From NCBI GenBank assembly GCA_024180945.1, contig JAKSGN010000005.1:2046001-2110000 (forward strand): DNA of 64,000 nucleotides, in the 5' to 3' direction. The notes beneath the pieces are model-generated. The model was not told the origin of the DNA, made no database searches, and worked only from the letters and a program-made list of their open reading frames with translations. How positions within the stretch are numbered: the first letter of the stretch is position 1; every line of letters begins with the position of its first letter. Made by a program: the position numbers and the translations under genes. This document shows, piece by piece, positions 43,259 through 53,127 of the stretch. The DNA is from Macrophomina tecta. Its lineage: Eukaryota; Ascomycota; Dothideomycetes; Botryosphaeriales; Botryosphaeriaceae.

Positions 43259-44869
43259 ATGCCCAAGGCCACGTCGGCCGCTGAGGCACGCCATGCCCGC
43301 CGCCACAACCCGCTCGCCGAAGACTACTCGCCCTCCAATCCGCTGAAGCAGAAGGCCGGAAAGAAGAAGAAGGCGCGATCGGAAGCCGATGACGAACGAG
43401 GTTACGTCGACTCCAAGGCCTCGCGAAAGATCCTCAAAATTGGTCAGGACTTGGCAGAGGAGGAAGAGGCGGAGCTGGAATCGCGCCGGCCCAAGCAGCA
43501 GAACCCGGCCTTTTCCTTCGAGTCGCGCCTGCACGACGGGCCGGAGTCGGATGAGGACGAGATCGCATATGGAGACGATGGCGATGCCTGGGGCGACGAG
43601 GACGAAGAGGAAATTGTGGAGGAGATCGTACGTTGGACCAGGCCCCTACGTTTCCAGGAGCCCAAAGACTGATGCTCCGCAGGAAATCGACCCTGAAGAT
43701 CTCGACATGTTTAACAAGTTCAACCCTACATCTGACCCTTCGCAATTATTCAATCCCGGGGCGTCTGAAGAACAGTCAGGCGGTACCAATTTGGCGGCCT
43801 TGATCTTGGAGAAGATCGCCGAGAAAGAGGCCCAGGATGCCGCTGCTGGCGGAGACGGCCCACGCTATGTTGGTGGAGGAGCTCCTGAGGATGCTGTGGA
43901 ACTCCCCGCCCGCGTGGTCGAAGTCTACACACAGTAAGTGCTCCCTCCTCGGGCTGTCGTTGGGTCTCATTGACCATCTGGTTCAGAGTCGGCTTGATTC
44001 TTTCTCGCTGGAAGTCCGGCAAGCTCCCCAAGCCTTTCAAGATCCTTCCAACTCTTCCTGAATGGGAGACTTTGATTTCCATCACTCGTCCGGAATCCTG
44101 GACTCCCAACGTGTGCTACGAAGCCACCAAGCTCTTCGTCTCCTCCAACCCTCAGACGGTCCAAACTTTCCTCAACACCATTCTGCTCGAACGCGTCCGG
44201 GCCGATATCCACGACTCCCCCCAGAAGAAGCTCAACGTGCATCTGTATAAAGCTCTCAAGAAGGCATTGTACAAGCCGGCTGCTTTTTTCAAGGGCATTT
44301 TGTTTCCTCTGGTCTCCGGTGGTGACTGTACGCTCCGCGAGGCCCATATCGTGGGAAGCGTGCTTGCTAGGGTTTCAATCCCGGTCCTTCACTCTGCGGC
44401 AGCCCTGCACCGGCTATGTGAGATAGCCGCAGAACAAATGTCCGTCAACACGTTCAACGGCGGTGCTACCAATATCTTTATCCGGGTTCTCTTGGAGAAG
44501 AAGTATGCTCTGCCCTACAAGGTCATTGACGCCCTGGTCTTTCATTTCCTCAGATTTAAGAATGCAAACTTCTCCACTGATGGCACAATGGAGTTGGTTT
44601 CTGAGGGCAACGTCGTTGAGCACAAAGCGGGAGAGGGTCGGTTGCCGGTTCTGTGGCATCAGTGCCTCCTAGCTTTTGCGCAGAGGTACAGGAACGACAT
44701 CACTGAAGACCAGCGTGAAGCGCTACTGGATCTGTTGTTGGTGAGAGGACACAAGGCCATTGGTCCTGAGGTTAGAAGGGAACTCTTGGAAGGGCGTGGA
44801 AGAGGCGTTCCATTAGAGCCTGAGGTTGGAAATGGAGGTGATGATACCATGATGATCATAGATTCATAA
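43259..44869 (+). CDS. enp1: Bystin/Enp1, 40S ribosome assembly factor
   Basis: Enp1 is part of the late pre-40S particle and is needed for 20S pre-rRNA maturation and export. Three exons (43259-43627, 43683-43933, 43987-44869; introns of 55 and 53 nt) give 500 residues. The N-terminal 120 residues are charged: a basic stretch (KQKAGKKKKARSE) and then an acidic run ending EDEEEIVEEI. The splice joins EEI-EIDPEDLDMFNKFNP. The bystin domain covers the remainder, with the second junction YTQ-VGLILSRWKSGKLPKPFK, then EWETLISITRPESWTPNVCYEA and HLYKALKKALYKPAAFFKG. Length and layout match yeast Enp1 (about 480 residues). The ATG follows closely on the divergent promoter shared with bre2. Confidence 0.96.
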
Positions 44870-45392
44870 GCGTAGGATCTGGTTTGGGCACCGCATTCCA
44901 AGGGCAGGCTTCAAAAGCAATATCCGGCGTTTTACGGTAAAAGGTGATGATTCGGGCTTCAATATTCCATGAACTCTTCAAATACTTTCTCATTCATTGT
45001 GCTGATTAAGCGATTTCGACTCGGAAGAGCACACACTACACTATATCAAAAAAAAAAAAAAAAAAAGTTTTTCCCCCTTCAACTGGTAAAGCTGTCATTC
45101 AGCCACACTCAACGGTTGAATGAGACGAAACCAGCATCCGAGCACAGATGTGGGCAAATTCGAGGAAGGGATTACAACTTCTGCTGCCTGCCCCCACCCC
45201 CCCCCCAAAAAAAAAAAAAGTGTCCGACACCCCCATAAATGAAGTCTGGAAACTTTCACATCTGGCTGCTGTTTTATATGGGCATTCCCAGCTGTTACTT
45301 GCACTGTTTGAACAGCTTGCACTTAAGTTACTTTCAATATTGCTCCATTCAGATGATATCTGTTGCCGCGAAATGTCTAGCTACTACTCGCT
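44870..45392. other. Convergent intergenic region with A tracts
   Basis: The bystin gene and the small secreted protein gene end towards each other here. An A19 tract is at 45048-45066, and a C-run followed by about 13 A lies near 45197-45219. No gene is seen. Confidence 0.55.
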
Positions 45393-45976
45393 CTAAGAGA
45401 AAGGGATCTTGTTCTTGAGTTGGTCCAGGCAGGGCGAGCATTGAGCAGGCTGAATGCGGCGTTAGCACATGCTTACTCCACACCCAGAGATCATATTCTT
45501 ACAGTGTTTGTGCCCAAAGCGATAACACCAGCTGCACACGCGGCATCATCCCAGATGTCCGCTATACTCGTGTTAGAAATTTCCGAATTTGGCGATATGC
45601 GGGATCTTACACTTCGTCAAAAACGCTTTGGAGCAAGTAACAATCTGAGGCGCAGCGGCTCTCGCGCAGTCTTTGCCTGTGTTAGCGAAGGGTGTCCGTC
45701 CTTCCAGAAAGTCATCTTTTCTTACCGCCCAAGTTGCAACCTTGCCCTGTGCCAGTTGATTAGTGACTACGTAACGAAATAAAGTTATGCCTTCAGATGG
45801 TACATACTCTTGTCCAGACCAGTCAACCTGAACTTCTCAGCGCTCTCGACCAGATGGTCGACACCCCCAGTGAGCTCGCCGGTCAGCTTGCCGGTGACTT
45901 CGTCAATAGAAGGGGCAGGAAGAGCGGCCGCCAGGGCGAGGAAAGAGAGTGGAAGGGCAAAGTAAGAGAACTGCAT
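45393..45976 (-). CDS. Small secreted six-cysteine protein with Kex2-type pro-region (fungal CBP-like)
   Basis: Five exons (45808-45976, 45726-45746, 45611-45676, 45503-45561, 45393-45449) join in frame to 123 residues. The introns are 49-61 nt with good donors (GTATGT, GTAAGA three times); three of them have clear CTAAC branch sites. Exon 2 is only 21 nt. The protein has a signal peptide (about 1-20), a pro-region, and a dibasic Lys56-Arg57 that suits Kex2 cleavage. The mature part begins QGCNLGGKDCARAAAPQIVT and carries cysteines at 60, 67, 78, 94, 109 and 112. The spacing, Ala-rich helices and terminal CSPC recall the fungal calcium-binding-protein family (PF12192), which includes secreted saposin-like CBP proteins. 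That link is an inference from pattern only. A TATAAAA lies about 104 bp upstream. Confidence 0.72.
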
Positions 45977-46079
45977 TTTGAGACAGATTCGACGAGACTG
46001 ATTTGAAAAGTGATTGACTGAATGAATGATTGGAAAGTTCTTGAGACTGGCGAGTCTCTGTCTCCGCAGAACAGTGAGC

Positions 46080-46086
46080 TTTTATA
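46080..46086 (-). promoter_or_regulatory. TATA box of the six-cysteine secreted protein gene
   Basis: TATAAAA reads on the minus strand about 104 bp before the ATG at 45976. A strong TATA box fits an inducible secreted-protein gene. Confidence 0.55.
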
Positions 46087-47802
46087 CCCCAAAAATCCAC
46101 TATCACCAGCTACGCTCTAAGTCTCAACCGTTGAGCAGGAAGCCCTACACGATTCGAGAGACTCGGCATGGTATCTGTTGGAATGGCATCGATGTGCTCT
46201 ACAAGTTACCCCGCCAGGAAATGTTTTGCGAGTTCACACGAGGCGTCCCTTCCCAAGCCCGTGCTCTTCACTATTCTCCCAACGGAGTGCTGTGAGGCGA
46301 CGGAGGAAATCATTTCGCATATGTGCCGTTCCTGTTCCTGTCACCTTCAGCGAGCTAGCGGAAATTATTCTGGAGCGGAGAGTCAGCTCGCTGGTCATGA
46401 GAGGAGCATACTAGAAGTTTTCAGTAAGCCAAGGATTCCATACCAATAGAGAAATGAGTCCCGAGGGGCCGCACGAATCGAGCCAGCTGCGGCACACGTG
46501 CGGCCATCTTCTTGCCTTGAGCTGGCGGCGACTTCGCCGTGGACCGATTACCGGCGAAAGTTTCCTGTTTCTTGTCAATGCCTGCCTCCGGCTTCAACGA
46601 GCGCGGTGAGATGCAGGTCGTGAATACGCCGAACATGGCAAGGGCAAGCGAAGCCATGAAACACATATTTGCAGATTATTTTGGGTGTTGAGAGTCGCCA
46701 ACTGTTTATGGATGCAAGTTGTGCAGATCCGGGGCCAAGGGGACACGGACACTGTCAGCTTACACCCGAAGCATTGGTAGCCTCACCTGACTGACTAACC
46801 GCAGAAGCCCGCCGGGGAACCGGAGGCTCATATGTGCGGCCCTTCTGGAACACGCATGTTGTGGCGTCATATGCTTAACTGACAGATCCGTCATAGCTAG
46901 GAGCAAAGTAGTAGTGTCCACCAATCACATGCTTGTTGACCATTCCACGGATTGCATATTCAAACTCACGCCCTCAGATCCATGTGAGCTCGCATTGTAA
47001 GGAGAGCGACTGGAATTCACGGAGCGGTCATTTCGGTGTTCTCGAGGGTTTGCCGAATCGACCGGCCGAATTCGACGTCTTGCTGCTCCATCAGCAAGGC
47101 CGCCAGCGTACGAGCCTAGGCAGCCAAGCTTCCTGGGCAACCACATCAGTGAGATCGGCATCAGGCAAGCAGTTTTCCCCCCGGATTGTACCTAATTCTG
47201 AGCGCGGGAGGGGCCGCAAGTGCCTATCGGAGCCTCGCGGAGGTTTTAGAGAGTCATACGTGTTTGGCCGCAGCAGAGCCGCGTACGTGCACGGTCCCCC
47301 TGAGACAGTACCTCTTCTCGATTAGGGAGTGAGGTGACGTAAAAGTAGCGGCGTGCTACGAGCCGCTCTGAGACACTTGCAGTGCGGCTATCCGGGAAAC
47401 GCTTGTTCCATGGCTACGATGCTGGCTTATACGCTCCGGGTTACCCAAAATGTGCAGCAACTTGTATCCGTAATCTTTGAAGACCTCGTATAGCAGTCTC
47501 TTAGGTCGGTAAGTCGGCAACACCATGAGGCTCGAGCAGATCTCAATACAGATCGAGTGAGGCGATCACTCGGAATGTGGACACTTCTGTGTAATCGCGG
47601 TGAGAATGAAGTTGCCGCCAGGGCAGGCAAGCCATCTAGAGAGCTGCGGCAATCCCATCCGTTCTCATCTTGCCGGCTTCTCGCAAATGAGCGTGGCACC
47701 TGTCATCCGGCCATGCCGCCGTTCGATTCACGAGGGGATGCTGGCCCCTTTGGAGAGAACTAGAACAAAGGCAAGTCTCGGAGTCACTGCCGGCGAATGC
47801 AA
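46087..47802. other. Intergenic region between two secreted-protein genes
   Basis: This is the divergent upstream region of the two small secreted protein genes. An 81-codon minus-strand frame at 46421-46666 starts with a hydrophobic segment (MCFMASLALAMFGVFTT) that could be a signal peptide, but nothing else supports it. No other gene is seen. Confidence 0.45.
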
Positions 47803-47809
47803 TATAAAA
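47803..47809 (+). promoter_or_regulatory. TATA box of the eight-cysteine secreted protein gene
   Basis: TATAAAA lies about 113 bp upstream of the ATG at 47922, with a C/A-rich leader between them (TCACAACCATCTTCCACCCC), typical of a strongly expressed fungal gene. Confidence 0.6.
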
Positions 47810-47921
47810 CGGAGAAGGGATCCTGCTCTCCACCATCATCATCACCAGCATCGACTCCAGCATCTTCACTACTCAGTAAACAATCCTCACAACCATCTTC
47901 CACCCCCAAACATCAACCGAA

Positions 47922-48415
47922 ATGCGCTTCTTCGTCGCCATCACTGTTGCCGCTTCGGCCCTCTTCTCGTAAGCCGACTCCTTTGGGCTGTTGGCCACCT
48001 CTCCCCCTTAGGCAGCAACTAACTCCAGGGACAGCACCGCCATTGCCGATTCCCACTCGGCATGCGCCTGCCAGATTGCCTCTGACCGTGGCACCGATGA
48101 CGCAGCAACTGAGGCCATGTGCAAGTACATTGGTGGAGTCACCAGTAAGTGCCCATGGACGGCAAAACACTCGTCCTGTAGCATATTCTAACAACTCTCT
48201 CAGTCGATGCTCCCACCGGCGCCCTTTACCCCGGCAAATACGTGAGTGACCCCTTTTCGAGTGGACAAGACCCATCGCAAGGGCAATGAGAGCTAACACA
48301 CCACCAACAGTGCCAAGGCTTCCAGGGTCACGAGCTCGGCGGTGACGCCGTCTACTCTGCTTGCCGCAGCCAGAAGTGTGGTGAGACCTACTGCCAGGAC
48401 TCCACCTGCGTCTAA
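47922..48415 (+). CDS. Small secreted eight-cysteine protein
   Basis: Four exons (47922-47968, 48029-48144, 48204-48241, 48311-48415; introns of 60, 59 and 69 nt) give 101 residues. The signal peptide is MRFFVAITVAASALFSS or slightly longer. The mature chain has eight cysteines at 28, 30, 47, 68, 85, 90, 95 and 100, with motifs SACACQIASD, EAMCKYIGG, GKYCQGFQGHELGG and SACRSQKCGETYCQDSTCV. The even number suggests four disulfides. Size, signal peptide, Cys content and intron density are those of fungal effector-like or antimicrobial small secreted proteins, but I recognise no named family and assign no function. Acceptors are preceded by clear branch sites (TCTAAC, AACTAAC). Confidence 0.8.
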
Positions 48416-48657
48416 AAGAGTGGAGAGTCGCAGGAAGGGCAGAGGGGGTGTATTTTTCCTTCGATCCGGGTCTCTACATAGCCGGCTTCAAGATGTAGAG
48501 GTCTAGTGCGCATTAGTGTTCTAATTTGATGCTGCATTTCCGTATGGGCTTTCCATTGAGAAAAAAAAAAATTGATTGACTACAAATGCTTGATTGACTG
48601 CCAGCACACGAACGCTTATCCAAGATACTCTGCCAAGCGTTTGGCTTCCCAGTTTAC

Positions 48658-50226
48658 CTACACAGCTGTCAAAGAAACGTGCATGCCTTCCCTTGGCTTG
48701 ATGGTGACCGCCCCTGAGGCCGTGACACGTCCATCACCCCCCTTCAGCCGCTGTGCCTCGCATCTGCCAAAGATAGCAGCGAGCACGCATCTTAGTTCCG
48801 CCTTGGCAAAATCCCGGCCGATACATGCTCTCTGCCCGTGCAGGAAAGTGATCTCGCAGTAGTTGCTCATGGCGCCTCCGTTCTTGTTCGGTCTCTTTGT
48901 TCCATCCGGGAGCTCGTCTATCCACCGTCCGGGGCGGAATTTGTGGGCCTCCGCGCCCCAGAAGTGGGGGTTGCGGTTGATGCTCCAGGGGTTGAGGACG
49001 ATCCACGTCCCGCTCGGGGACGGCGGTTCCGGCGATGGTGGTGTCTCTGACGGCCTCACGCAAAGTGGTGCGGACAGCGGGGAAGAGACGAAGCACCTCT
49101 TCGCAGACGCCGTTCAGGTAAGGCAGAGATTCGATGACATTGTAGAGCGGAGCATCCTCCGGTGCCAGTCTGCCGTGGCCGTCAAGCGACCGGATGGCAG
49201 CGCGGACCTCATGACAGAGGATCTTCTGGTAGTGCCTGTACTCTGGAAGAGTCAGGAGGTGAAAGACCCAGCTCATGGATGAGGCGGTGGTTTCGTGGCC
49301 GGCGGCAACGAAAGTGAGCATCTGATCGACGCTCTCTTGCCTGCTGAACTCGTTGCCGGCGATGATGTTTCCCAGGATGTCGGCGTCTTCGATCTTGCCT
49401 TCGGTATGCTTTGCCCCTTCCAGCTTGGCCTTTTTTTTTTTTTTTCCTCAAGAATCCCTTCGCAGAACTTCCTGAGATAGGCACTCTCCTTCCCCACGAC
49501 CCTGTTTGCCGCGATGGGAAAGCAACCGGCAACGAAGGTAGGAGGGATCAAGTTCAAGCCGAAGAATACCACCATGTGAGGATCAGGGTCGAGGATTGAG
49601 AGAAAGGGTTTTGCAATCTGGTGCTCTTCTGTGACCAAGGAGTTGAAGTTGCGGGACAGAGCAGCAGTGCCAATGACGTCCAGAGCAAGGCGTGACTTCC
49701 TCGGAGGTGATGAGCCCGAAGCCGATGATGCGGGCAAGGAATGCGCGGAGTCCCCAAGGTTTCACGAAGTCGTATGTATTGGTAGACATGACATCGCGCA
49801 AGGCAGTTGGAGACACAGGATACAAGAGGGTGAAGCCGAAACCCAACGTGGTGCGCAGCCTGAGCAAATCGGAGTGCGGATGAGCTTGCATCCAGCGTAA
49901 AACTGTGTCGCCGCGTGGTGTCTCCGTCACCAGCTTCATGGAAGAAAGTACCTGCACTGCGTGAGGAACTTGTGGGATACAGATGCCGTGCATCACTGTA
50001 CCTTCATTGTCGGCACATGTCGAAGAGGGCTTCGGAAGTAGGTGTATATGTACGCATCATCCAGATAGAGACCGAGGATGCTGAGGACGACAGATATCGC
50101 TCCGACATTATTTTGAACGTGTGGAAGGAGGAGGTGCCAGAAGCACCTAGTGACATACCACCAGACACTGACAGAAGTGGCGGCAGCCTTTGTAAAGAAG
50201 AGAAGAGATTCCAGAAATGGCTGCAT
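48658..50226 (-). pseudogene. Cytochrome P450 pseudogene (deletion and two frameshifts)
   Basis: These are fragments of one microsomal P450 in the correct order but in different frames. Exon 1 (50226-50002) gives an N-terminal membrane anchor; a 50-nt intron leads to 49951 and the segment ETPRGDTVLRWMQAHPHSDL. At about 49697 the frame jumps from IGFGLITSEE straight to SRLALDVIGTAALSRNF, losing roughly 70-80 residues including the C-helix WxxxR motif. A T15 tract (49431-49445, A15 in the gene) shifts the frame again. The I-helix FVAAGHETTASS and the ExxR motif EEVLRLFP follow. A C/G4 run at 49016-49019 makes another shift before SGTWIVLNPWS, FRPGRW and the heme-binding loop FLHGQRACIG. The coding end is at 48658. 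The homopolymer shifts could be sequencing errors; the internal deletion could not. Confidence 0.85.
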
Positions 50227-51192
50227 TTTGGGTGACTTCCCAATGTGGACTGAGAGGCTCGAGTGCTGATGTGCGGGTCCTTTTTTATCAGAATGGTAGC
50301 CTGGAGCTATTTCATACGGCCGTACCCCACATGATGGCAGACAGTTTTCAAGCTTGATATTTAGAGTTCGGGATGAAAGGCTTGTGCGCTGTCGCTGATA
50401 TTCAATAGTCGGCGTGCCTCGGCGTTCACGTGAGCGATTCATGCCGCCAAACCAGCAAGCTTCACGTGTCGCGCCCATTACTTGCAACTGATCTCCAGGA
50501 ACAGGCCGAAGTGGGGATGGGCTGGAAGAGGATGGAGAAGAGCATGGCCTGTGATGCTCGCCGGCAGTCTCGTGCCTTTCTCGAAAGCGGGATCACTCAT
50601 TTCCACATTCCCGCTAAGGGAGTGCTACCGCGACGAAATAACCGGGGCTGCGAGCGTTTCGTGTATGGAAAATGAATGCTCATGGGAAGGTGTAGCAATC
50701 AATCGCACGCGTATGCTCAACAAAAGCAGTCGCATGCACGCCCGAACGAATGCTTCCACTCGCCAGACGCAGTGACGAGGGCAGACTCTTGTATTTGAGC
50801 TGTGGAACTAATCACTGATATGATGGCTTGGCGCGAGAGAATACCGCGGGCAAAAATAGGCGTGCAGATGAGGCTGACCGATGGGGCTAACCAGTCCGGC
50901 AGCTAGGACGATACAGTTGGGGCAAGCGCTTACACACGAGGGTAAGGCCCAGGCGCAGGAGGGCCGTGTCGTTCCCGTTGACTGCACTGCATGCCAACGA
51001 GTTGGAATAGAGTTTCGCTCTGGAGCTTCGGTCGGATGGAGTCGCGGCAGCACGGACGGCGGCGGGAGGAGGTGCAGCTCTGCCTGGTGTACCCCGCCGA
51101 CGTCACCCTCCAACAGTCCCGCGACACCACCCTTCGGTCCAGAGAGCGTTTGGGAGCACCCGGCCACGACAGCGAGTGAAGCAGGAAAAAAA
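50227..51192. other. Intergenic region
   Basis: This is the divergent upstream region of the P450 relic and the DUF1749 hydrolase. No gene was recognised. Confidence 0.5.
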
Positions 51193-52221
51193 ATGGCATT
51201 CCGACCTTCCGCCCACCATGGCACCGCCCACCTGTTCTCGCCCAAACTCATCGCCTTCGAGCACAAGCCCACCCACGCCTCCTCCGCGAGCCCCAACGTC
51301 CTGATCTGGTATCTCCGCCTCGCTCCCTGCACCGCTGCCTCTTGAGAAGGTCAATCGCTCACGTGCGGCGGCAAAATCAACAGGGTCGGCGGTCTCGGCG
51401 ACGGTCTGCTCACCGTCCCATACCCCACCATCCTCGCATCCCGCCTGCCACCCACCTGGTCCCTTGCACAGCCCCTCCTCACCTCCTCCTACGACGGCTG
51501 GGGCGTCTCCTCGCTGGCCCGCGACGCCGACGAGCTGGCCCGCCTGGTCGCCTACTTCCGCTCCGCCCGCCCCGGCGCCAAGGTCGTGCTCATGGGCCAC
51601 AGCACCGGCTGTCAGGACGCCATTGAGTACGTTTCGTCGCCATTGAACCCCTCGGCTGCGCAGCACAGGGCGCCTCTCGATGGAATCATTCTCCAGGCCC
51701 CCGTATCGGACCGTGAGGCCATGGTGGAGGCGCTTGGGCAAGAGCATTACGACAAGGTCAATGCAGCCGCCCAGGGGTTTGTGGACGAGGGCAGGGCAGA
51801 GGATATCCTGCCATTTGGTCTGACGGCACGCATTTTCCAGAAGACGCCGATTAGTGCGAGGAGGTGGTTGAGTCTGGCAAGCCCGGACAAGCGCGGCGCG
51901 GATGACTTCTTCAGCAGCGATCTGGATGACGCGGCTGTGAGAAAGACATTTGGTGGCGTGCCGAAAGGCCAGAGAGTCTGTGTGCTGTATTCGGGAGCGG
52001 ACGAGTTCGTCCCGAAGGACTTGGACAAGGAAGAGTTGGTGCATAGATGGGGTCGTGCTGTGAGGGAAGCAGGTGGCGTCTGGGAGGACGAGTTCGGGGG
52101 CGTGGTGCAAGGCGCAACACATAATCTGAAGAGGAACGGAGATGATGTGGTGGGAGACTTGTGTAGGCGGGTCGTAGGATTTCTAGCGAAAGTCGAGAAG
52201 GGGGAGGCGGCGCATCTGTGA
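51193..52221 (+). CDS. Alpha/beta hydrolase of the DUF1749/SidJ family
   Basis: Two exons (51193-51308 and 51384-52221; 75-nt intron) give 317 residues. The family (UPF0613/DUF1749) includes Aspergillus SidJ, which hydrolyses the siderophore fusarinine C. Whether this copy acts on siderophores is not known. The start MAFRPSAHHGTAHLF follows a purine-rich leader. The splice joins NVLIW-VGGLGDGLLTVPYP. The nucleophile elbow is GHSTGCQD (Ser, about residue 133), the acid is in VLYSGADEFVP, and the histidine is in QGATHNLKR, so the full Ser-Asp-His triad appears present. There is no signal peptide, so it is probably cytosolic. No siderophore synthesis genes are adjacent. A long open frame on the opposite strand is a shadow. 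Confidence 0.9.
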
Positions 52222-52758
52222 ACCCGGCGCCATAAATTCCGAGACTGTGGAGGTGAAGCACACTCATCGGACGCAGCTATGCAGAAAGACCAATCGCTAC
52301 CATCAAGTTTTGAGAACTGCTTCAGCTCCCACGCATGCGACCAGGCTGTCGCAGAGGCTGCGCTGGTAAGCATCGTTCTGCTTGTCACCGAATAGTAGGA
52401 GTGGGGACTCGACTGTCGAAACTGCAAGAGCAAGCGCATATGGGAGGTGCGCATGGCCATTGGCCGGCCAGACTCTGGAGGCTCCATCCGAGTAGGATGG
52501 GCCCATTGCTGATTAATATGCGTGTGTGAATCTCTATTTCGCCGGGAGGGAGCGTTCTTGTCCTGTTTCATTATGTCATGTGACAGCCCCGATACTGATC
52601 GGGCAGTCATAGCAGGCAGTCGACACAGCCCTCTTCTTCCGTTGCTTTTCCCAACGTTGTTGTGCTGTCTTACTCGCTTTTTCTTGTGAAACACATTATA
52701 TACTTTTTTTGCTGCCTGACCTCACATCCAAGCATAGAAGGAGCACCTTCTGTTATCT
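52222..52758. other. Intergenic region
   Basis: This lies between the hydrolase stop and the tRNA gene. No gene is seen; the open frames here are short or run antisense into the hydrolase. Confidence 0.5.
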
Positions 52759-52874
52759 CTCCGCTTGGTGTAGTTGGTTTATCACGTTTGACTGTAAAGT
52801 TTCGCTGCTTCCCTCACCGGAAGCGTGATATGCATGCCATCAAAAGGTCCCTAGTTCGATTCTGGGAGCGGAGA
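52759..52874 (+). tRNA. tRNA-Tyr (GUA) with intron
   Basis: The cloverleaf was folded by eye. The acceptor stem is CTCCGCT (52759-52765) pairing fully with AGCGGAG (52867-52873), with discriminator A at 52874. The A box TGGTGTAGTTGG fits the RNA polymerase III consensus. The D stem GTG/CAC, anticodon stem TTTGA (52787-52791) / TCAAA (52840-52844), anticodon GTA at 52794-52796, and T arm CCTAG-TTCGATT-CTGGG are all present. A 41-nt intron (52798-52838) sits one base after the anticodon. The C1-G72 pair, A73 and an intron are normal for eukaryotic tRNA-Tyr. A T5 terminator follows at about 52881. The B box differs from consensus at its edges, so a weak or decaying copy is possible. Confidence 0.78.
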
Positions 52875-53127
52875 ATACCTTCTTTTTGCTTTTCAGCACG
52901 CTGGGGAGGTTTGGGTGGGTAAGGAGCTCTTTTGGTGGTGTTGCGTGATGATGCTGTGGTTGAGCTGAATCAGGCACACAGGAGTGGTGGTGTTGGCTGG
53001 GCGGAAGGTGTTGGCAATGAACCAAGTTCAGCGCATTTACTACGTTGGAGGTTCTCTTGGTTCCGCAAAAATGTCCCGTCGGCTGCAACAACGGTACGGT
53101 CCAGCGAATCAAGTCTGTCCCCGTGCA

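Noticed and set aside
51103..52122. 339-codon minus-strand frame antisense to the DUF1749 hydrolase
   Set aside because: The plus strand shows a complete catalytic triad and a clean splice; the antisense product has no domain.
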